A stretch of 64,000 nt of DNA from Lysobacter_K sp043738095 (GTDB lineage: Bacteria; Pseudomonadota; Gammaproteobacteria; Xanthomonadales; Xanthomonadaceae), in assembly GCA_043738095.1 (NCBI GenBank), contig JAYSZI010000012.1:62001-126000 (forward strand). Direction: 5' to 3'. Each line of letters opens with the position of its first letter. Within the stretch, counting starts at the first letter, position 1. Under the pieces are notes generated by a model, which saw only the letters and a program-made list of their open reading frames with translations, ran no database searches and had not been told where the DNA came from. Position numbers and translations under genes: made by a program. Below, in pieces: positions 25,994 through 34,964 of the stretch.

Positions 25994-26368
25994 ATGCAGC
26001 TCACGCTTGAACGGCCCGATCATGAGTACTTCCTGCGCGGCGCCGATGGCGCGAGCGCCCTGGTCAATGACCGGCGACTGACCCACAGCTTCGTCCTCGC
26101 GCCAAACACACTGCTGGAGAATTGGGTCGTATCCGATGCGCGGGACTTGAGCGCGGAGCAACTGGCACCAGTGCTGGCGCTGATGCCCGAGGTGATCCTG
26201 CTCGGTGCCGGCGTGACCCAGGTTTTCCCTCCCGCCGCGACGATGGCGGCCTGCCTGGGCCGCGGTATCGGCTTGGAAGTGATGAACAACGCCGCCGCCG
26301 CGCGCACGTTCAATGTGCTGGCCGGGGAAGGCCGACGCGTGGTCGCCGCATTCATCCTTGATTGCTGA
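25994..26368 (+). CDS. Mth938-like domain protein
   Basis: This 124-residue protein matches the Mth938/DUF498 fold (also seen in NDUFAF3), with SFVLAPNTLLENW and the conserved LLGAGVTQVFPP and MNNAAAARTFNVLAGEGRRV segments. The function in bacteria is not established. ATG 25994 (MQLTLERPD) is preferred over the upstream in-frame ATG. It is followed 3 bp later by the M15-like lipoprotein gene, so the two are probably cotranscribed. Confidence 0.8.
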   Translation: MQLTLERPDHEYFLRGADGASALVNDRRLTHSFVLAPNTLLENWVVSDARDLSAEQLAPVLALMPEVILLGAGVTQVFPPAATMAACLGRGIGLEVMNNAAAARTFNVLAGEGRRVVAAFILDC

Positions 26369-26371
26369 GGC

Positions 26372-26968
26372 ATGCGTTTGGTTGTCTTGGGCCTGCTGGC
26401 AATTGGCCTGCTCGCCTGTCGACCATTGAGCCGCGAACAGCGTTTTGCCTATTGGTTGTCGCAGGGGCATGAGACCGAGGTCGCTGCCTATCAGGGCTAT
26501 CTGAGTCGCCATGGTCTCGATCAGGTCTTGCCGATGCCGCAATTGCTACGCAGCGCGCGTCGCTGGCGGCGCTGTGGGGCCGAAGAGTTCGCGGTTCCGC
26601 CGAAGCCACAATGGCCCGCGATGCGGACCACGCTGGAATTGGTACGCGAACTTGAACACGCCGGCTTTCTTGACCGGTCCACGGTTGCTTCGGCCTATCG
26701 TGACGATGCCCTGAACCGATGCGAAGGCGGTAGCAGCCGGAGCCGGCACCGCATCAACAACGCGCTCGACTTCGACCTGGCAGCGAACAGCCAAGGGTTT
26801 GCACGGCTGTGCGCGTACTGGCGTGCATACGGCGCCGCGCATGCGTTCGGGCTTGGCTTCTATAGCGAACGCAAAATTCATGTCGACACCTCGGGCTTTC
26901 GCACCTGGGGGTCGGATTTCACACGCCGCAGTTCGCTGTGCGCCGCGAATAAGACCACCTCTCGGTGA
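26372..26968 (+). CDS. Lipoprotein with M15-like (D-Ala-D-Ala carboxypeptidase-type) domain
   Basis: This 198-residue protein starts with a lipoprotein signal (LLAIGLLAC, Cys16), so it is probably anchored in an envelope membrane. The zinc-site pattern of M15 peptidases is visible: RHRINNALDFDL (a His followed by an Asp in the A-x-D-F context) near 125-136, and KIHVD near 167-171. These enzymes trim peptidoglycan stem peptides. The substrate and true catalytic competence are inferred from motif spacing only. It is in tandem with the Mth938-like gene and convergent with nlpD. Confidence 0.6.
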   Translation: MRLVVLGLLAIGLLACRPLSREQRFAYWLSQGHETEVAAYQGYLSRHGLDQVLPMPQLLRSARRWRRCGAEEFAVPPKPQWPAMRTTLELVRELEHAGFLDRSTVASAYRDDALNRCEGGSSRSRHRINNALDFDLAANSQGFARLCAYWRAYGAAHAFGLGFYSERKIHVDTSGFRTWGSDFTRRSSLCAANKTTSR

Positions 26969-26991
26969 CGGCAGCGAAATGCGAGACCAGA

Positions 26992-27765
26992 TTACCGTTT
27001 TGGCAAGTACTGCAGCGGATCGACCGGCTTGCCGTTGTAGCGCACCTCGAAATGCAGCATGTCGCGCGCGGCGCCACTGCGGCCCATTTCGGCAATCTGT
27101 TGCCCGGCTTTCACCAGTTGGCCTTCGTTGACCAAGCGGTTGCGGTTGTGGCCGTACGCCGAGAGCCAAGCGTCGTTGTGCTTGACGATAATCAGCTCGC
27201 CGTAACCGACCAGACCAGAACCCGAATACACCACCACACCATCGCCCGCGGCGCGCACCGGGGCGCCGCTGCTGCCGGCGATATCGACCCCTTGCTTGGT
27301 GGGTTCACCCGCGACATAGCGACTGACCAAAGTGCCGTCCGCAGGCCAGCGCCATGCGATGTTGCTTTGAACGGGCGCTGCGGCTACGGCCGCCGTGCGT
27401 GGCGACGCCGCATGGCGTGGCGTGGTCGCCGAGCCGCGGCGCGCGACCGCAGGGCGCTGCGACGGCGCGCGACTCACCACCGTTCTTGCCCCCGACGGCG
27501 GATACAACCGCAATCGCTGTCCTGGATAGATCGTGTAGGGCACCGGGATGCCGTTCCAGGCGGCGAGCTCTTGCACGCCAATCCCATTGCTCAAGGCGAT
27601 GCGATACAGGTTGTCGCCTCGGGCCACGACCGTGGTCGCGCCAACCTTGGCGGTGGATAGGGCCGTGCCGCGAGCGCCATTGCCGCCTTCGCGCACCACT
27701 GCCGTGGAGCAAGCCACCAGCATCAAGGCCAGCGCTGCCGGTGCCATGACCCGCCATCCGCTCAT
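26992..27765 (-). CDS. nlpD: NlpD-like lipoprotein with LysM and degenerate LytM (M23) domain
   Basis: NlpD activates the amidase AmiC during septum splitting. The 257-residue product has a lipoprotein signal (ALMLVAC), one LysM domain (VVARGDNLYRIALSNG...YPGQRLRLYP, about 45-90), a Pro/Ala/Arg-rich linker and a C-terminal LytM domain. The first zinc ligand is replaced (TKQGVDIAG in place of an H-containing motif), as in E. coli NlpD, so it is probably an activator and not a peptidase. The ATG overlaps the yqaA stop (ATGA). The order surE-pcm-yqaA-nlpD is like surE-pcm-nlpD in E. coli with yqaA inserted. Confidence 0.9.
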   Translation of the reverse strand: MSGWRVMAPAALALMLVACSTAVVREGGNGARGTALSTAKVGATTVVARGDNLYRIALSNGIGVQELAAWNGIPVPYTIYPGQRLRLYPPSGARTVVSRAPSQRPAVARRGSATTPRHAASPRTAAVAAAPVQSNIAWRWPADGTLVSRYVAGEPTKQGVDIAGSSGAPVRAAGDGVVVYSGSGLVGYGELIIVKHNDAWLSAYGHNRNRLVNEGQLVKAGQQIAEMGRSGAARDMLHFEVRYNGKPVDPLQYLPKR

Positions 27766-28376
27766 CCCTGCTGTGCCCTCCAGATCAACCAACCCACTGC
27801 CGCCGCCAGCAACGCCAACGCGATCCAGCCGATAGGCTCGATGTAGCGCCGCAATGCCGCTTCAGCACGTGGACCCCCGAGGCGAATCGCTAGGGCCAGC
27901 AGGTAAACGCGTTTGCCTCGTCCGACCAGCATGCTCGCCATGAACGGCAGAAAGGGCACGCCAACGATGCCGGCCGCCCAGGTGAATATCTTCAGCGGGA
28001 TCGGCGTGAAACCGGCGATCACCAGGATCCAGAACGCCTTCCACGGGGATTGCGCGGCGACTTCGCGCAAGTAGGTGACTTGAGCGTCGATCCGGTCGAT
28101 CCAGCCGAGTGTGGTGAACAACGGCTTTACCAGTTCGTAAGCGTAATGTCCCAGCATGTAACCGAGCACAGCCCCGAACAGCGAGCCGACCAGGCTCAGC
28201 GTGGCGAACCAGAACGCGCGGCGCGGTTGCGCCAACGCCATGGGTGCCAGCATCACCTCTGGGGGCACCGGGAACACCACTGCTTCGGCAAAGCTCAGTC
28301 CGGTCAGCAGCGCAGGCGCGTGGCGGTGCCGGGCCCAGACGAGGGTGCGTTCGTACAACGGTCCAAATAACTTCAA
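27762..28376 (-). CDS. yqaA: YqaA-family inner-membrane protein (DedA-like, SNARE-associated)
   Basis: This 204-residue membrane protein resembles the YqaA branch of the DedA family. It has about four hydrophobic segments, a conserved FAEAVVFPVPPEVMLAPMAL motif near 30-49 and GFTPIPLKIFTWAAGI near 122-137. DedA proteins are implicated in lipid transport or membrane homeostasis. The start is uncertain. TTG 28376 follows GAGGAG at a good distance and begins KLFGPLYERT; a TTG at 28406 is upstream but overlaps pcm. It is linked to nlpD by overlap. Confidence 0.82.
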   Translation of the reverse strand: MKLFGPLYERTLVWARHRHAPALLTGLSFAEAVVFPVPPEVMLAPMALAQPRRAFWFATLSLVGSLFGAVLGYMLGHYAYELVKPLFTTLGWIDRIDAQVTYLREVAAQSPWKAFWILVIAGFTPIPLKIFTWAAGIVGVPFLPFMASMLVGRGKRVYLLALAIRLGGPRAEAALRRYIEPIGWIALALLAAAVGWLIWRAQQG

Positions 28377-28398
28377 TGCGGCCCTCCTCGGGACTGCG

Positions 28399-29076
28399 TC
28401 AATCAATCAGCCCTGATAGCAGCGGCACAAACACCACCGGCGCCAGGACCTGCTGGGTGATCTGCCCTTCGGCATCCTTGCTCAGCTTGAGCAGAGATTG
28501 TGACGCCGACGGACCCACCGGGGCGATCAGACACCCGCCCGGGGCGAGCTGCGCAGTCAGCGCGGCCACCAGCGCCGGCGCCGCGGCGGTGACCATGATC
28601 GCGTCGAACGGGGCGTTTTCGGCCCAGCCGATGCGGCCATCGTCGTGCTTACTGCGCACATTCATGCCGAGCTGGCGGAAGCGCTTTCGCGCGGTGCGCA
28701 GGAGCTCGCCAATGCGCTCGACGGTATGCACCTCCAAGCCGAGCGAAGCCAGAACCGCGGCTTGGTAGCCCGAGCCGGTCCCAATCTCCAGGACCTTAGA
28801 CGGGCTCGATTGCAGCAGTGCCTCGGTCATCTTGGCTACTACCCACGGCTGCGAGATCGTCTGGCTATGGCCAATGGGCAGCGCCGTGTCTTCATAAGCG
28901 CGCGTGGCTAGTGCCTCGTCGACGAACAGATGCCGCGGGACGGTACGGATCGCGTTGAGCACGTGCTCATCGGTAATGCCGTTGGCGCGCAGGCGCTCGA
29001 CCAGACGGTCGCGCACGCGCTGCGATGTCAGGCCCGAGCCGATCGCCTCGGGCTGCAGGCGGATGCGCAGGCTCAT
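28399..29076 (-). CDS. pcm: Protein-L-isoaspartate O-methyltransferase
   Basis: PCM methylates isoaspartyl residues in damaged proteins to start their repair. The 225-residue protein has the SAM motif LEIGTGSGYQAAVLA near 88-102, the conserved VPRHLFVDEALATRAYED near 45-62, and IGHSQTISQP near 65-74. ATG 29076 overlaps the surE stop (ATGA). The surE-pcm pair is highly conserved in proteobacteria and fits a stress and repair operon. Confidence 0.96.
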   Translation of the reverse strand: MSLRIRLQPEAIGSGLTSQRVRDRLVERLRANGITDEHVLNAIRTVPRHLFVDEALATRAYEDTALPIGHSQTISQPWVVAKMTEALLQSSPSKVLEIGTGSGYQAAVLASLGLEVHTVERIGELLRTARKRFRQLGMNVRSKHDDGRIGWAENAPFDAIMVTAAAPALVAALTAQLAPGGCLIAPVGPSASQSLLKLSKDAEGQITQQVLAPVVFVPLLSGLID

Positions 29077-29876
29077 GCGCCGGGCTCCGTTGCCGACGGT
29101 TCCGGGACCTGCAGCGACGCCGCCAGCCCGCCGACCCAACTGGCCACTTGCTCCAGGGCCTGGTAGCGCGTCAGGTCGACATGGATCGGGGTGATCGAAA
29201 TATGACCACGCCGCACGGCGTTGAAGTCCGTGCCCGGGCCCGCATCCTGTTCGCGCCCGGCCGCGCCGATCCACCACCACTGGCGGCCGCGCGGGTCCTG
29301 CTGCGGGATGCAGGGTTCGGCCCGATGGCGGTTGCCCAGGCGCGTGACCTCGAACCCGGCGATATCGTCCCAGGCCAAGTCCGGCACATTGACGTTGAGG
29401 ATGGTGTCGGCCGGCAGCGGTTCGGCCCTGAGCCGCGCAATGATCTCGACCGCAGCGCGCGCAGCAGTTTCGTAATGCTTGCCGACGTGATCAGCGGTGA
29501 CCAGCGATACCGCGACTGCGGGCAAGCCGAGGAAACGGCCTTCCATCGCCGCAGCCACAGTGCCGGAATAGATCACATCGTCGCCGAGATTGGCCGTGTT
29601 GTTGATGCCCGACACGACGATGTCCGGCTCGACCTCGAGCATCCCGGTGATCGCCACATGCACGCAGTCGGTCGGCGTGCCGTACACGCGCCAGGTATTG
29701 GCGTCGCGCTGGGTCACGCGCACGGGCATGTCGAGGGTCAGCGAATTGCTGGCGCCGGAGCGGTCGCGATCGGGCGCCACCACCAACACCTCGTGGCCGG
29801 CGGCGCGCAGGCCCTCGGCCAGAATGCGGATGCCGGGGGCGTCGACGCCGTCGTCGTTGCTGACCAGTACTCGCAT
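29073..29876 (-). CDS. surE: 5'/3'-nucleotidase SurE
   Basis: SurE is a metal-dependent nucleotidase important in stationary-phase survival. The 267-residue protein has the metal-ligand motif NDDGVDAPGI at residues 7-16, DRSGASNSLT near 38-47, and SGINNTANLGDDVIYSGTV near 92-110. The ATG at 29876 starts MRVLVSNDDG; the frame extends to 30338 but that part overlaps the divergent Smr gene. Coupled to pcm by ATGA. Divergent from the Smr gene with a 168-bp gap. Confidence 0.96.
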   Translation of the reverse strand: MRVLVSNDDGVDAPGIRILAEGLRAAGHEVLVVAPDRDRSGASNSLTLDMPVRVTQRDANTWRVYGTPTDCVHVAITGMLEVEPDIVVSGINNTANLGDDVIYSGTVAAAMEGRFLGLPAVAVSLVTADHVGKHYETAARAAVEIIARLRAEPLPADTILNVNVPDLAWDDIAGFEVTRLGNRHRAEPCIPQQDPRGRQWWWIGAAGREQDAGPGTDFNAVRRGHISITPIHVDLTRYQALEQVASWVGGLAASLQVPEPSATEPGA

Positions 29877-30044
29877 GGACTCCCTGTGCGCTGAAGCGCC
29901 TGAACAAGATCGCGGCGAATGAGTGCGCCGAGCCGGGCCATGATAGCCGATGCGATTTTCAGTCTCGCGCGCCGCGGTGATGTTTGGGGCGCGGCAACGC
30001 ACGCGCCGGGTTGCGCTGCCGTTCGCGCCGGGTAGGCTGGGCCA

Positions 30045-30605
30045 ATGACCGGGAATCGCGACGACAGTGACGACCTCGACCTGTTCCGCGACGCGGTCGG
30101 GCCGGTGCGTCGCCTGCCCGACAGTGCGCCGCCGCCCGCGCCCCCCAAGCCCAAGCCCCGCGCGCGCATGGCCGAACGCGATGACGCGGCAGCGCGCGAT
30201 GAATTTCGTCATGCGCTCGATGCCACGTTGCTGGAGGCGGGCGATGCTCTCAGCTACCGGCGCGACACCGTACCGCCGCGCGTGCTGCAGCGGCTCAAGC
30301 GGGGAGAGATTGCGGTGCAGGACGAACTGGATCTGCACGGTGCGGACGCGCGCACGGCCGAAACCTTGCTACGTCACTTTATCGGCGAGGCGCGTCAGCA
30401 CGGCCATGCCTGCGTGCGGGTAATTCACGGCAAGGGCCGGCACGCCAGCGAATGCGTTGCCAGCAGCGGCGCGCCGGTGTTGAAGAACCTGGTGGATCGC
30501 CTGCTGCGGCAACGTGCGGACATCTTCGCCTTCCACTCCGCACCCCCCGCGCAGGGAGGCACCGGAACAGTATTGGTCTTGCTTGCGCCGCACAAACGCC
30601 GCTAG
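30045..30605 (+). CDS. Smr-domain protein
   Basis: This 186-residue protein has a disordered N-terminus rich in Pro, Lys and Arg (residues 20-45) and a C-terminal Smr domain with ELDLHGADARTAE near 93-105 and VRVIHGKGRHA near 124-134. The DLHG and HGKG motifs are hallmarks of the Smr nuclease/RNA-binding fold. It may cleave structured nucleic acid, but the target is unknown. It is divergent from surE and convergent with the small lipoprotein gene. Confidence 0.88.
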   Translation: MTGNRDDSDDLDLFRDAVGPVRRLPDSAPPPAPPKPKPRARMAERDDAAARDEFRHALDATLLEAGDALSYRRDTVPPRVLQRLKRGEIAVQDELDLHGADARTAETLLRHFIGEARQHGHACVRVIHGKGRHASECVASSGAPVLKNLVDRLLRQRADIFAFHSAPPAQGGTGTVLVLLAPHKRR

Positions 30606-30612
30606 GTAAGCC

Positions 30613-30849
30613 TCAGTCGTCGGTATTCTTGGCGACCGCCTTGCGCGGGACATGCACCCAAACGACATCGATGCCGCGGCGGCGGGCGATGCGCTCGACG
30701 TGCGCGACATAGGCGTCATCATCGGCGATGATCGATGGCGACCGTTGCGGCGCCACATAAGCCGAATCCGATCGCTCGCGCATTCCCGCACAGGCGCACA
30801 AGCCCAACACGAACAGCGAGATGACCGTAGTGCGTAGCAATGCGTTCAT
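30613..30849 (-). CDS. Small putative lipoprotein
   Basis: This 78-residue protein starts with a hydrophobic signal segment (LLRTTVISLFVLGLCAC) ending in a lipobox-like LCAC. The rest is short and charged, with a KAVAKNTDD end. ATG 30849 (MNALLR) is used. The longer frame to 30900 adds a non-signal segment. Convergent with the Smr gene by 8 bp and 158 bp after truD. No family is recognised. Confidence 0.55.
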   Translation of the reverse strand: MNALLRTTVISLFVLGLCACAGMRERSDSAYVAPQRSPSIIADDDAYVAHVERIARRRGIDVVWVHVPRKAVAKNTDD

Positions 30850-31007
30850 AACGGCGACTCCGACGTGCGTGCCGCCACAAGCTGATAGCACGCGGTGCAC
30901 CCGGCCCGATGTCGGGTGTCACTTCGCTTATACGCCGCGGGTAATTTGCATACAGTGCCTTCGGTCGCTTTCCGACGAACGGTCCAGGTCAGCCCAGACG
31001 CTGGCGC

Positions 31008-32060
31008 TTATGCAGCCGAGCGGATTCCGCCCAGCTCGGCCAGCACCACGGTCGCGTACGCACCGGCGGGCAACGAGAACGCCAACTCCAAGGCTCCATC
31101 GTCGAGCCAGCGCCAAGCCAGTTCCTTCGGACGCAGTCGAAGGCCGCGACGCTCCTGGTTGAGGCCGGCGGCTTCGAGCCCCAGACGCAAGGCATCGGCC
31201 TCTTCCCCGGCCAGCGCCGCAAGTTCGACCTCCGAGGCAGCCTCGCGACTGCGCAGTTCTCCCCGACCCCACAACGGGCCGCTGGGATGGATATCGAACG
31301 CCGCCAGGCGCTCGGCCAGGGTGTCGGTGAACGGCTCGGGTCCAAACACGCTGCGGCTGCCGTCGAGCGTCCAGACCTCGCCGTTGAGCGGCTGGTTCCA
31401 GGTCCCGGCCGCGACCCGCGCCGCGAGCACCCGGTTGAACAACTCCGAGCGCGCGGCCGACAGCAGCACGCCGCGCTGCTCGCGCCGCATCCGGCGGCCG
31501 GCGAACATCGCCAGCGCGTTGGCGATGTTGTCGCCGTCGCGGCCGAAGCGCTGCTCGCCGAAGTAATTCGGAACTCCATGCGCGGCGATGACCTGCAGAC
31601 GGGACTCGACCGCCGCGCGCTCGCCTTGAACCTCGCGCAGCACGAGCACAAAGCGATTGCCCTCGAGCGCGCCGCGAGGCAGTTTTCGCGCGTGCCAGTG
31701 GTGATCGATCACCTTCAGGCTGTCGCGTGTTGCCGCGTCGTCCTGCAGCGCGCCGAGGTCCGGCGCGACGCGTTTCGGCAGGTGCACGCTGAAGCGTTGC
31801 CGCGTCACCGCGTGCCGGTCCTTCATCCCGGCGTACCCGATCGCCATCTCATTCACGCCGGCCCATTGGGCGATGCGCTTGGCGGCGAACGCGGTGTTCA
31901 TGCCACGCTTCTCGATCGTCAGCAGCAGGTGTTCACCGCTGCCACTGGGCTCGAAACCGGGCAACTCCTCGACGAAAAAATCCTCGGGTGTGGTGCGGAT
32001 GCGCGCGTCCAGCACGGCTTCGCCCGAGGCCCGCGGCAGGCCCGTTTCTGCCGCGCTCAT
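31008..32060 (-). CDS. truD: tRNA pseudouridine(13) synthase
   Basis: TruD makes pseudouridine at position 13 of tRNA-Glu. The 350-residue protein has EDFFVEELPGFEPSGSGEH near 26-44 and the catalytic-region motif GMKDRHAVTRQRFSV near 78-92, with the catalytic Asp in KDR. The NYFGEQRFGRDGDN insertion-domain motif lies near 167-180. ATG 32060 (MSAAETG) overlaps the ispF stop as ATGA. Order ftsB-ispD-ispF-truD-(surE) matches E. coli. Confidence 0.95.
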   Translation of the reverse strand: MSAAETGLPRASGEAVLDARIRTTPEDFFVEELPGFEPSGSGEHLLLTIEKRGMNTAFAAKRIAQWAGVNEMAIGYAGMKDRHAVTRQRFSVHLPKRVAPDLGALQDDAATRDSLKVIDHHWHARKLPRGALEGNRFVLVLREVQGERAAVESRLQVIAAHGVPNYFGEQRFGRDGDNIANALAMFAGRRMRREQRGVLLSAARSELFNRVLAARVAAGTWNQPLNGEVWTLDGSRSVFGPEPFTDTLAERLAAFDIHPSGPLWGRGELRSREAASEVELAALAGEEADALRLGLEAAGLNQERRGLRLRPKELAWRWLDDGALELAFSLPAGAYATVVLAELGGIRSAA

Positions 32061-32572
32061 GCACCGACCAACAGACATACCGCCGTGGCCGCAATGCCTT
32101 CGCCCCGTCCGGTGAACCCCAGCCGTTCGCTGGTGGTCGCCTTGACGCTGACCGCATCCAACGGCAGGCCTAGTTCTGCGGCCAACACTTCTCGCATCGC
32201 CAATGCGTGCGGGCCTACCTTCGGCTGCTCGCAGATCACGGTGATATCGGCGTTACCTACTTGCCATCCGCGCTCGCGCACAAGTCCGTTGCAGTGGCGC
32301 AGAAACGCGCGACTGTCGGCGTCCCGCCACTGCGCATCGCCCGGTGGGAAATGCTGGCCGATGTCGCCCAGTGCGAGGGCGCCGAGGATGGCGTCGCACA
32401 AGGCGTGGATGACCACGTCCCCGTCCGAATGCGCCACCACGCCACGATGGTGCGGCACGCGCACGCCGCCCAGCATTACGTGGTCGCCGTCGCCAAAGGC
32501 ATGCACGTCAACTCCTTGGCCGATGCGGATGCGCGGCGGGGCCGCTGAGGATGCAGTCGGGGGTGGGCTCAT
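32057..32572 (-). CDS. ispF: 2-C-methyl-D-erythritol 2,4-cyclodiphosphate synthase
   Basis: IspF cyclises CDP-ME-2-phosphate in the MEP route to isoprenoids. The 171-residue protein has the zinc-site motif GQGVDVHAFG near 18-27 (Asp and His ligands), HSDGDVVIHALCDAILGA near 47-64 with a third ligand, and the C-terminal TTSERLGFTGRGEGIAA segment. It starts with a proline- and alanine-rich extension. Both ends overlap neighbours (ATGA with ispD and with truD), so it is translationally coupled to both. Confidence 0.96.
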   Translation of the reverse strand: MSPPPTASSAAPPRIRIGQGVDVHAFGDGDHVMLGGVRVPHHRGVVAHSDGDVVIHALCDAILGALALGDIGQHFPPGDAQWRDADSRAFLRHCNGLVRERGWQVGNADITVICEQPKVGPHALAMREVLAAELGLPLDAVSVKATTSERLGFTGRGEGIAATAVCLLVGA

Positions 32573-33288
32573 CGTGTTCTCAGCAGGGTGTCGGCCAGGA
32601 TCAGGTCGGCTGGCGTAGTGACTTTAAGATTGTCTTCGCGTCCCTCGACCAGGCGAGGACGCGCCCCCGAACGCTCCATCGCCATCGCCTCGTCGGTGAC
32701 GACGATTCCTTCGGCGCGCACGCATTCGAGTGCGGCGATCAGCACGCTGAGCCGGAACGCCTGCGGGGTCATCGCGCGCCACAGGCCCGCGCGCGGCTCG
32801 GTGGCAGCAATGCACGCGTCGGCATCGGCACGCTTGAGGGTGTCGCGCACGGGCGCGGCGAGAATGGCGCCATCAGCACCGGCTTCGGCGGCACAAATCA
32901 GGCGGTCGATATCGACGCGCTGCAGGTTCGGCCGTGCGGCGTCGTGTACCAATACCAAGGGGTCGTCTGCGCCTTCAGCAGGCACCACGCGCAACGCCGC
33001 GAGCACCGAGTCGGCGCGCTCGCTGCCGCCGGTGCACCGCAGCACGGGCTTGCCATTGCGGGTGGTCCAGCCCGGCCAGTGCGGGTCGTTATCGGCCAGC
33101 GCCACCACCGCGCCGACGACGCGCGGGTGCGCGAGCAGGGCGTCGAGCGCATGCGCGATCAGCGCTTGCCCGCCGGCCTGCAAATACTGTTTGGGAATAT
33201 CGCCGCCGAAGCGGCTGCCGCGGCCGGCAGCGGGCAGCACTGCCCAGATGGCGCCCGTGCCGACGGGGCCGAGTGCAGGCACAGTCAC
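32569..33288 (-). CDS. ispD: 2-C-methyl-D-erythritol 4-phosphate cytidylyltransferase
   Basis: IspD attaches CMP to MEP in isoprenoid synthesis. The 239-residue protein has the glycine-rich CTP-binding loop VLPAAGRGSRFGGDIPKQYL (residues 17-36), the HDAARP motif near 114 and the DNLKVTTPADL C-terminal segment. It overlaps ftsB upstream and ispF downstream by 4 bp each, giving a ftsB-ispD-ispF-truD operon. Confidence 0.96.
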   Translation of the reverse strand: MTVPALGPVGTGAIWAVLPAAGRGSRFGGDIPKQYLQAGGQALIAHALDALLAHPRVVGAVVALADNDPHWPGWTTRNGKPVLRCTGGSERADSVLAALRVVPAEGADDPLVLVHDAARPNLQRVDIDRLICAAEAGADGAILAAPVRDTLKRADADACIAATEPRAGLWRAMTPQAFRLSVLIAALECVRAEGIVVTDEAMAMERSGARPRLVEGREDNLKVTTPADLILADTLLRTR

Positions 33289-33614
33289 TGAGGTTCGCCG
33301 CTCGTTGCTGGCTCGTCCGTCGCCGCCGGCGCACTGGGCTCCACTACACGGTAGAACGTCTCACCCGGTTTGATCATCCCCAACTCACTGCGCGCCCGCT
33401 CTTCCGCGGCGGCCTCACCAGATTTGAGGTCTTCCACCTCGGCCGCAAGCGCGTCGTTGCGCTGCTTCAAACCGGCGTTTTCGCGGGTCTGAAGCTGTAC
33501 CTGCTGCGCTAGCGTCGCCACGGAGCCGCTGCCGCCCACACCCCACCACAGGCGGTATTGCAGGAACGCGAGCAGCGCCAGCAACACCACCATCAGCAGT
33601 CGCAACGAGCGCAT
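33285..33614 (-). CDS. ftsB: Cell division protein FtsB
   Basis: FtsB is a small bitopic septum protein working with FtsL and FtsQ. The 109-residue product has one N-terminal transmembrane helix (MRSLRLLMVVLLALLAFLQY), a coiled coil with AQQVQLQTRENAGLKQRNDA near 36-55, and the GAAEERARSELGMIKPGE-type end (SELGMIKPGETFYRV). Length matches the family (about 100). It lies 18 bp after eno, as in E. coli. Confidence 0.94.
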   Translation of the reverse strand: MRSLRLLMVVLLALLAFLQYRLWWGVGGSGSVATLAQQVQLQTRENAGLKQRNDALAAEVEDLKSGEAAAEERARSELGMIKPGETFYRVVEPSAPAATDEPATSGEPQ

Positions 33615-33632
33615 GGGTTCAGCGCCAGCGCG

Positions 33633-34919
33633 TCAGCGCTTCAACGACACGAACGCACCGAGACCCGCGTATCGCGCTGCGCTACCGAGCTGCTCCTCGA
33701 TACGCAGCAACTGGTTGTACTTGGCGACGCGGTCGCTGCGGCACAGCGAACCGGTCTTGATCTGGGTGGCGGTTGTGGCCACTGCGATATCGGCGATCGT
33801 GGTGTCCTCGGTTTCGCCCGAGCGGTGTGAAACCACCGCGGCGTAACCCGCAGCGTCGGCCATCGCGATGGCCTGCAAGGTTTCGGTCAGCGTGCCGATC
33901 TGGTTGACCTTGATCAGGATCGCGTTGCCGACCTGCTGGTCGATGCCCTGCTGGAAGATGCGCGGATTGGTCACGAACAGATCGTCGCCAACCAGTTGCA
34001 CCTTATCGCCGAGACGGTCGGTAAGCAGCTTCCACCCAGCCCAGTCGCCTTCGTCCATGCCGTCCTCGATCGTGACGATCGGGTACTGCGCCGCCCAGTT
34101 CGCGAGGAAGTCGACGAACTGCTCGCTGGTCAGGCGCTTGCCCTCGCCGACAAGGTGGTACTTGCCATTGTCGAAGAATTCGCTCGAAGCCACATCGAGG
34201 CCCAGCAGAATGTCTTCGCCCGCCTTGTAACCGGCCTTGCCGATTGCCTCGAGGATGGTCTCCAGCGCTTCTTCGTTGCTGCGCAGGTCAGGAGCGAATC
34301 CACCCTCATCGCCAACCGCCGTGCTGAGGCCACGACCTTTGAGCACGCTCTTGAGCGCGTGGAATATTTCCGTGCCCGCACGCAGCGACTCGGCGAACGT
34401 GTCGAAGCCGACCGGCAGCACCATAAATTCCTGCATGTCGACGTTGTTATCCGCATGCGCGCCGCCGTTGATGATGTTCATCATCGGCACCGGCAGCGTC
34501 ACCGCCCGGCCATCGGCAAGGTGCTGCCACAGCGGCATGCGCTTGCTCATCGCCACGGCGTGTGCGTTCGCCAACGAGACCCCGAGCAACGCATTCGCGC
34601 CCAGGCGGCCCTTGTTGTCGGTGCCGTCCAGATCGATCAGACGACGATCCAGGCCCGCCTGGTCAGCGGCATCGAAACCGGTCAACGCCTTGGCGATCGT
34701 CGTGTTGACGTTCTCGACAGCCTTGCGCACGCCCTTGCCGCCGTAGCGGGTCTTGTCGCCGTCGCGCAACTCCACCGCTTCCTTACTGCCAGTGGAGGCG
34801 CCCGACGGCACCAACGCGCGGCCAAAGCTGCCGTCGCTGAGGGTGATTTCGGCTTCGATAGTGGGATTGCCGCGGGAGTCGAGTATTTCGCGGGAGTGGA
34901 TCTTGGCGATCGTGGTCAT
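33633..34919 (-). CDS. eno: Enolase
   Basis: Enolase converts 2-phosphoglycerate to phosphoenolpyruvate. The 428-residue protein has the conserved IHSREILDSRGNPTIEAE start, the GASTGSKEAVELRDGD substrate loop near 39-54, and the signature SHRSGETEDTTIADIAVAT near 365-383 with the catalytic basic residue in NQIGTLTET. Length matches the family. It also scaffolds the RNA degradosome in some gammaproteobacteria. Upstream kdsA is 45 bp away. Confidence 0.98.
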   Translation of the reverse strand: MTTIAKIHSREILDSRGNPTIEAEITLSDGSFGRALVPSGASTGSKEAVELRDGDKTRYGGKGVRKAVENVNTTIAKALTGFDAADQAGLDRRLIDLDGTDNKGRLGANALLGVSLANAHAVAMSKRMPLWQHLADGRAVTLPVPMMNIINGGAHADNNVDMQEFMVLPVGFDTFAESLRAGTEIFHALKSVLKGRGLSTAVGDEGGFAPDLRSNEEALETILEAIGKAGYKAGEDILLGLDVASSEFFDNGKYHLVGEGKRLTSEQFVDFLANWAAQYPIVTIEDGMDEGDWAGWKLLTDRLGDKVQLVGDDLFVTNPRIFQQGIDQQVGNAILIKVNQIGTLTETLQAIAMADAAGYAAVVSHRSGETEDTTIADIAVATTATQIKTGSLCRSDRVAKYNQLLRIEEQLGSAARYAGLGAFVSLKR

Positions 34920-34964
34920 GGTGGACTGACGTTCCGTTTCAGAAGAATGGTTCAGAAGAATGGT

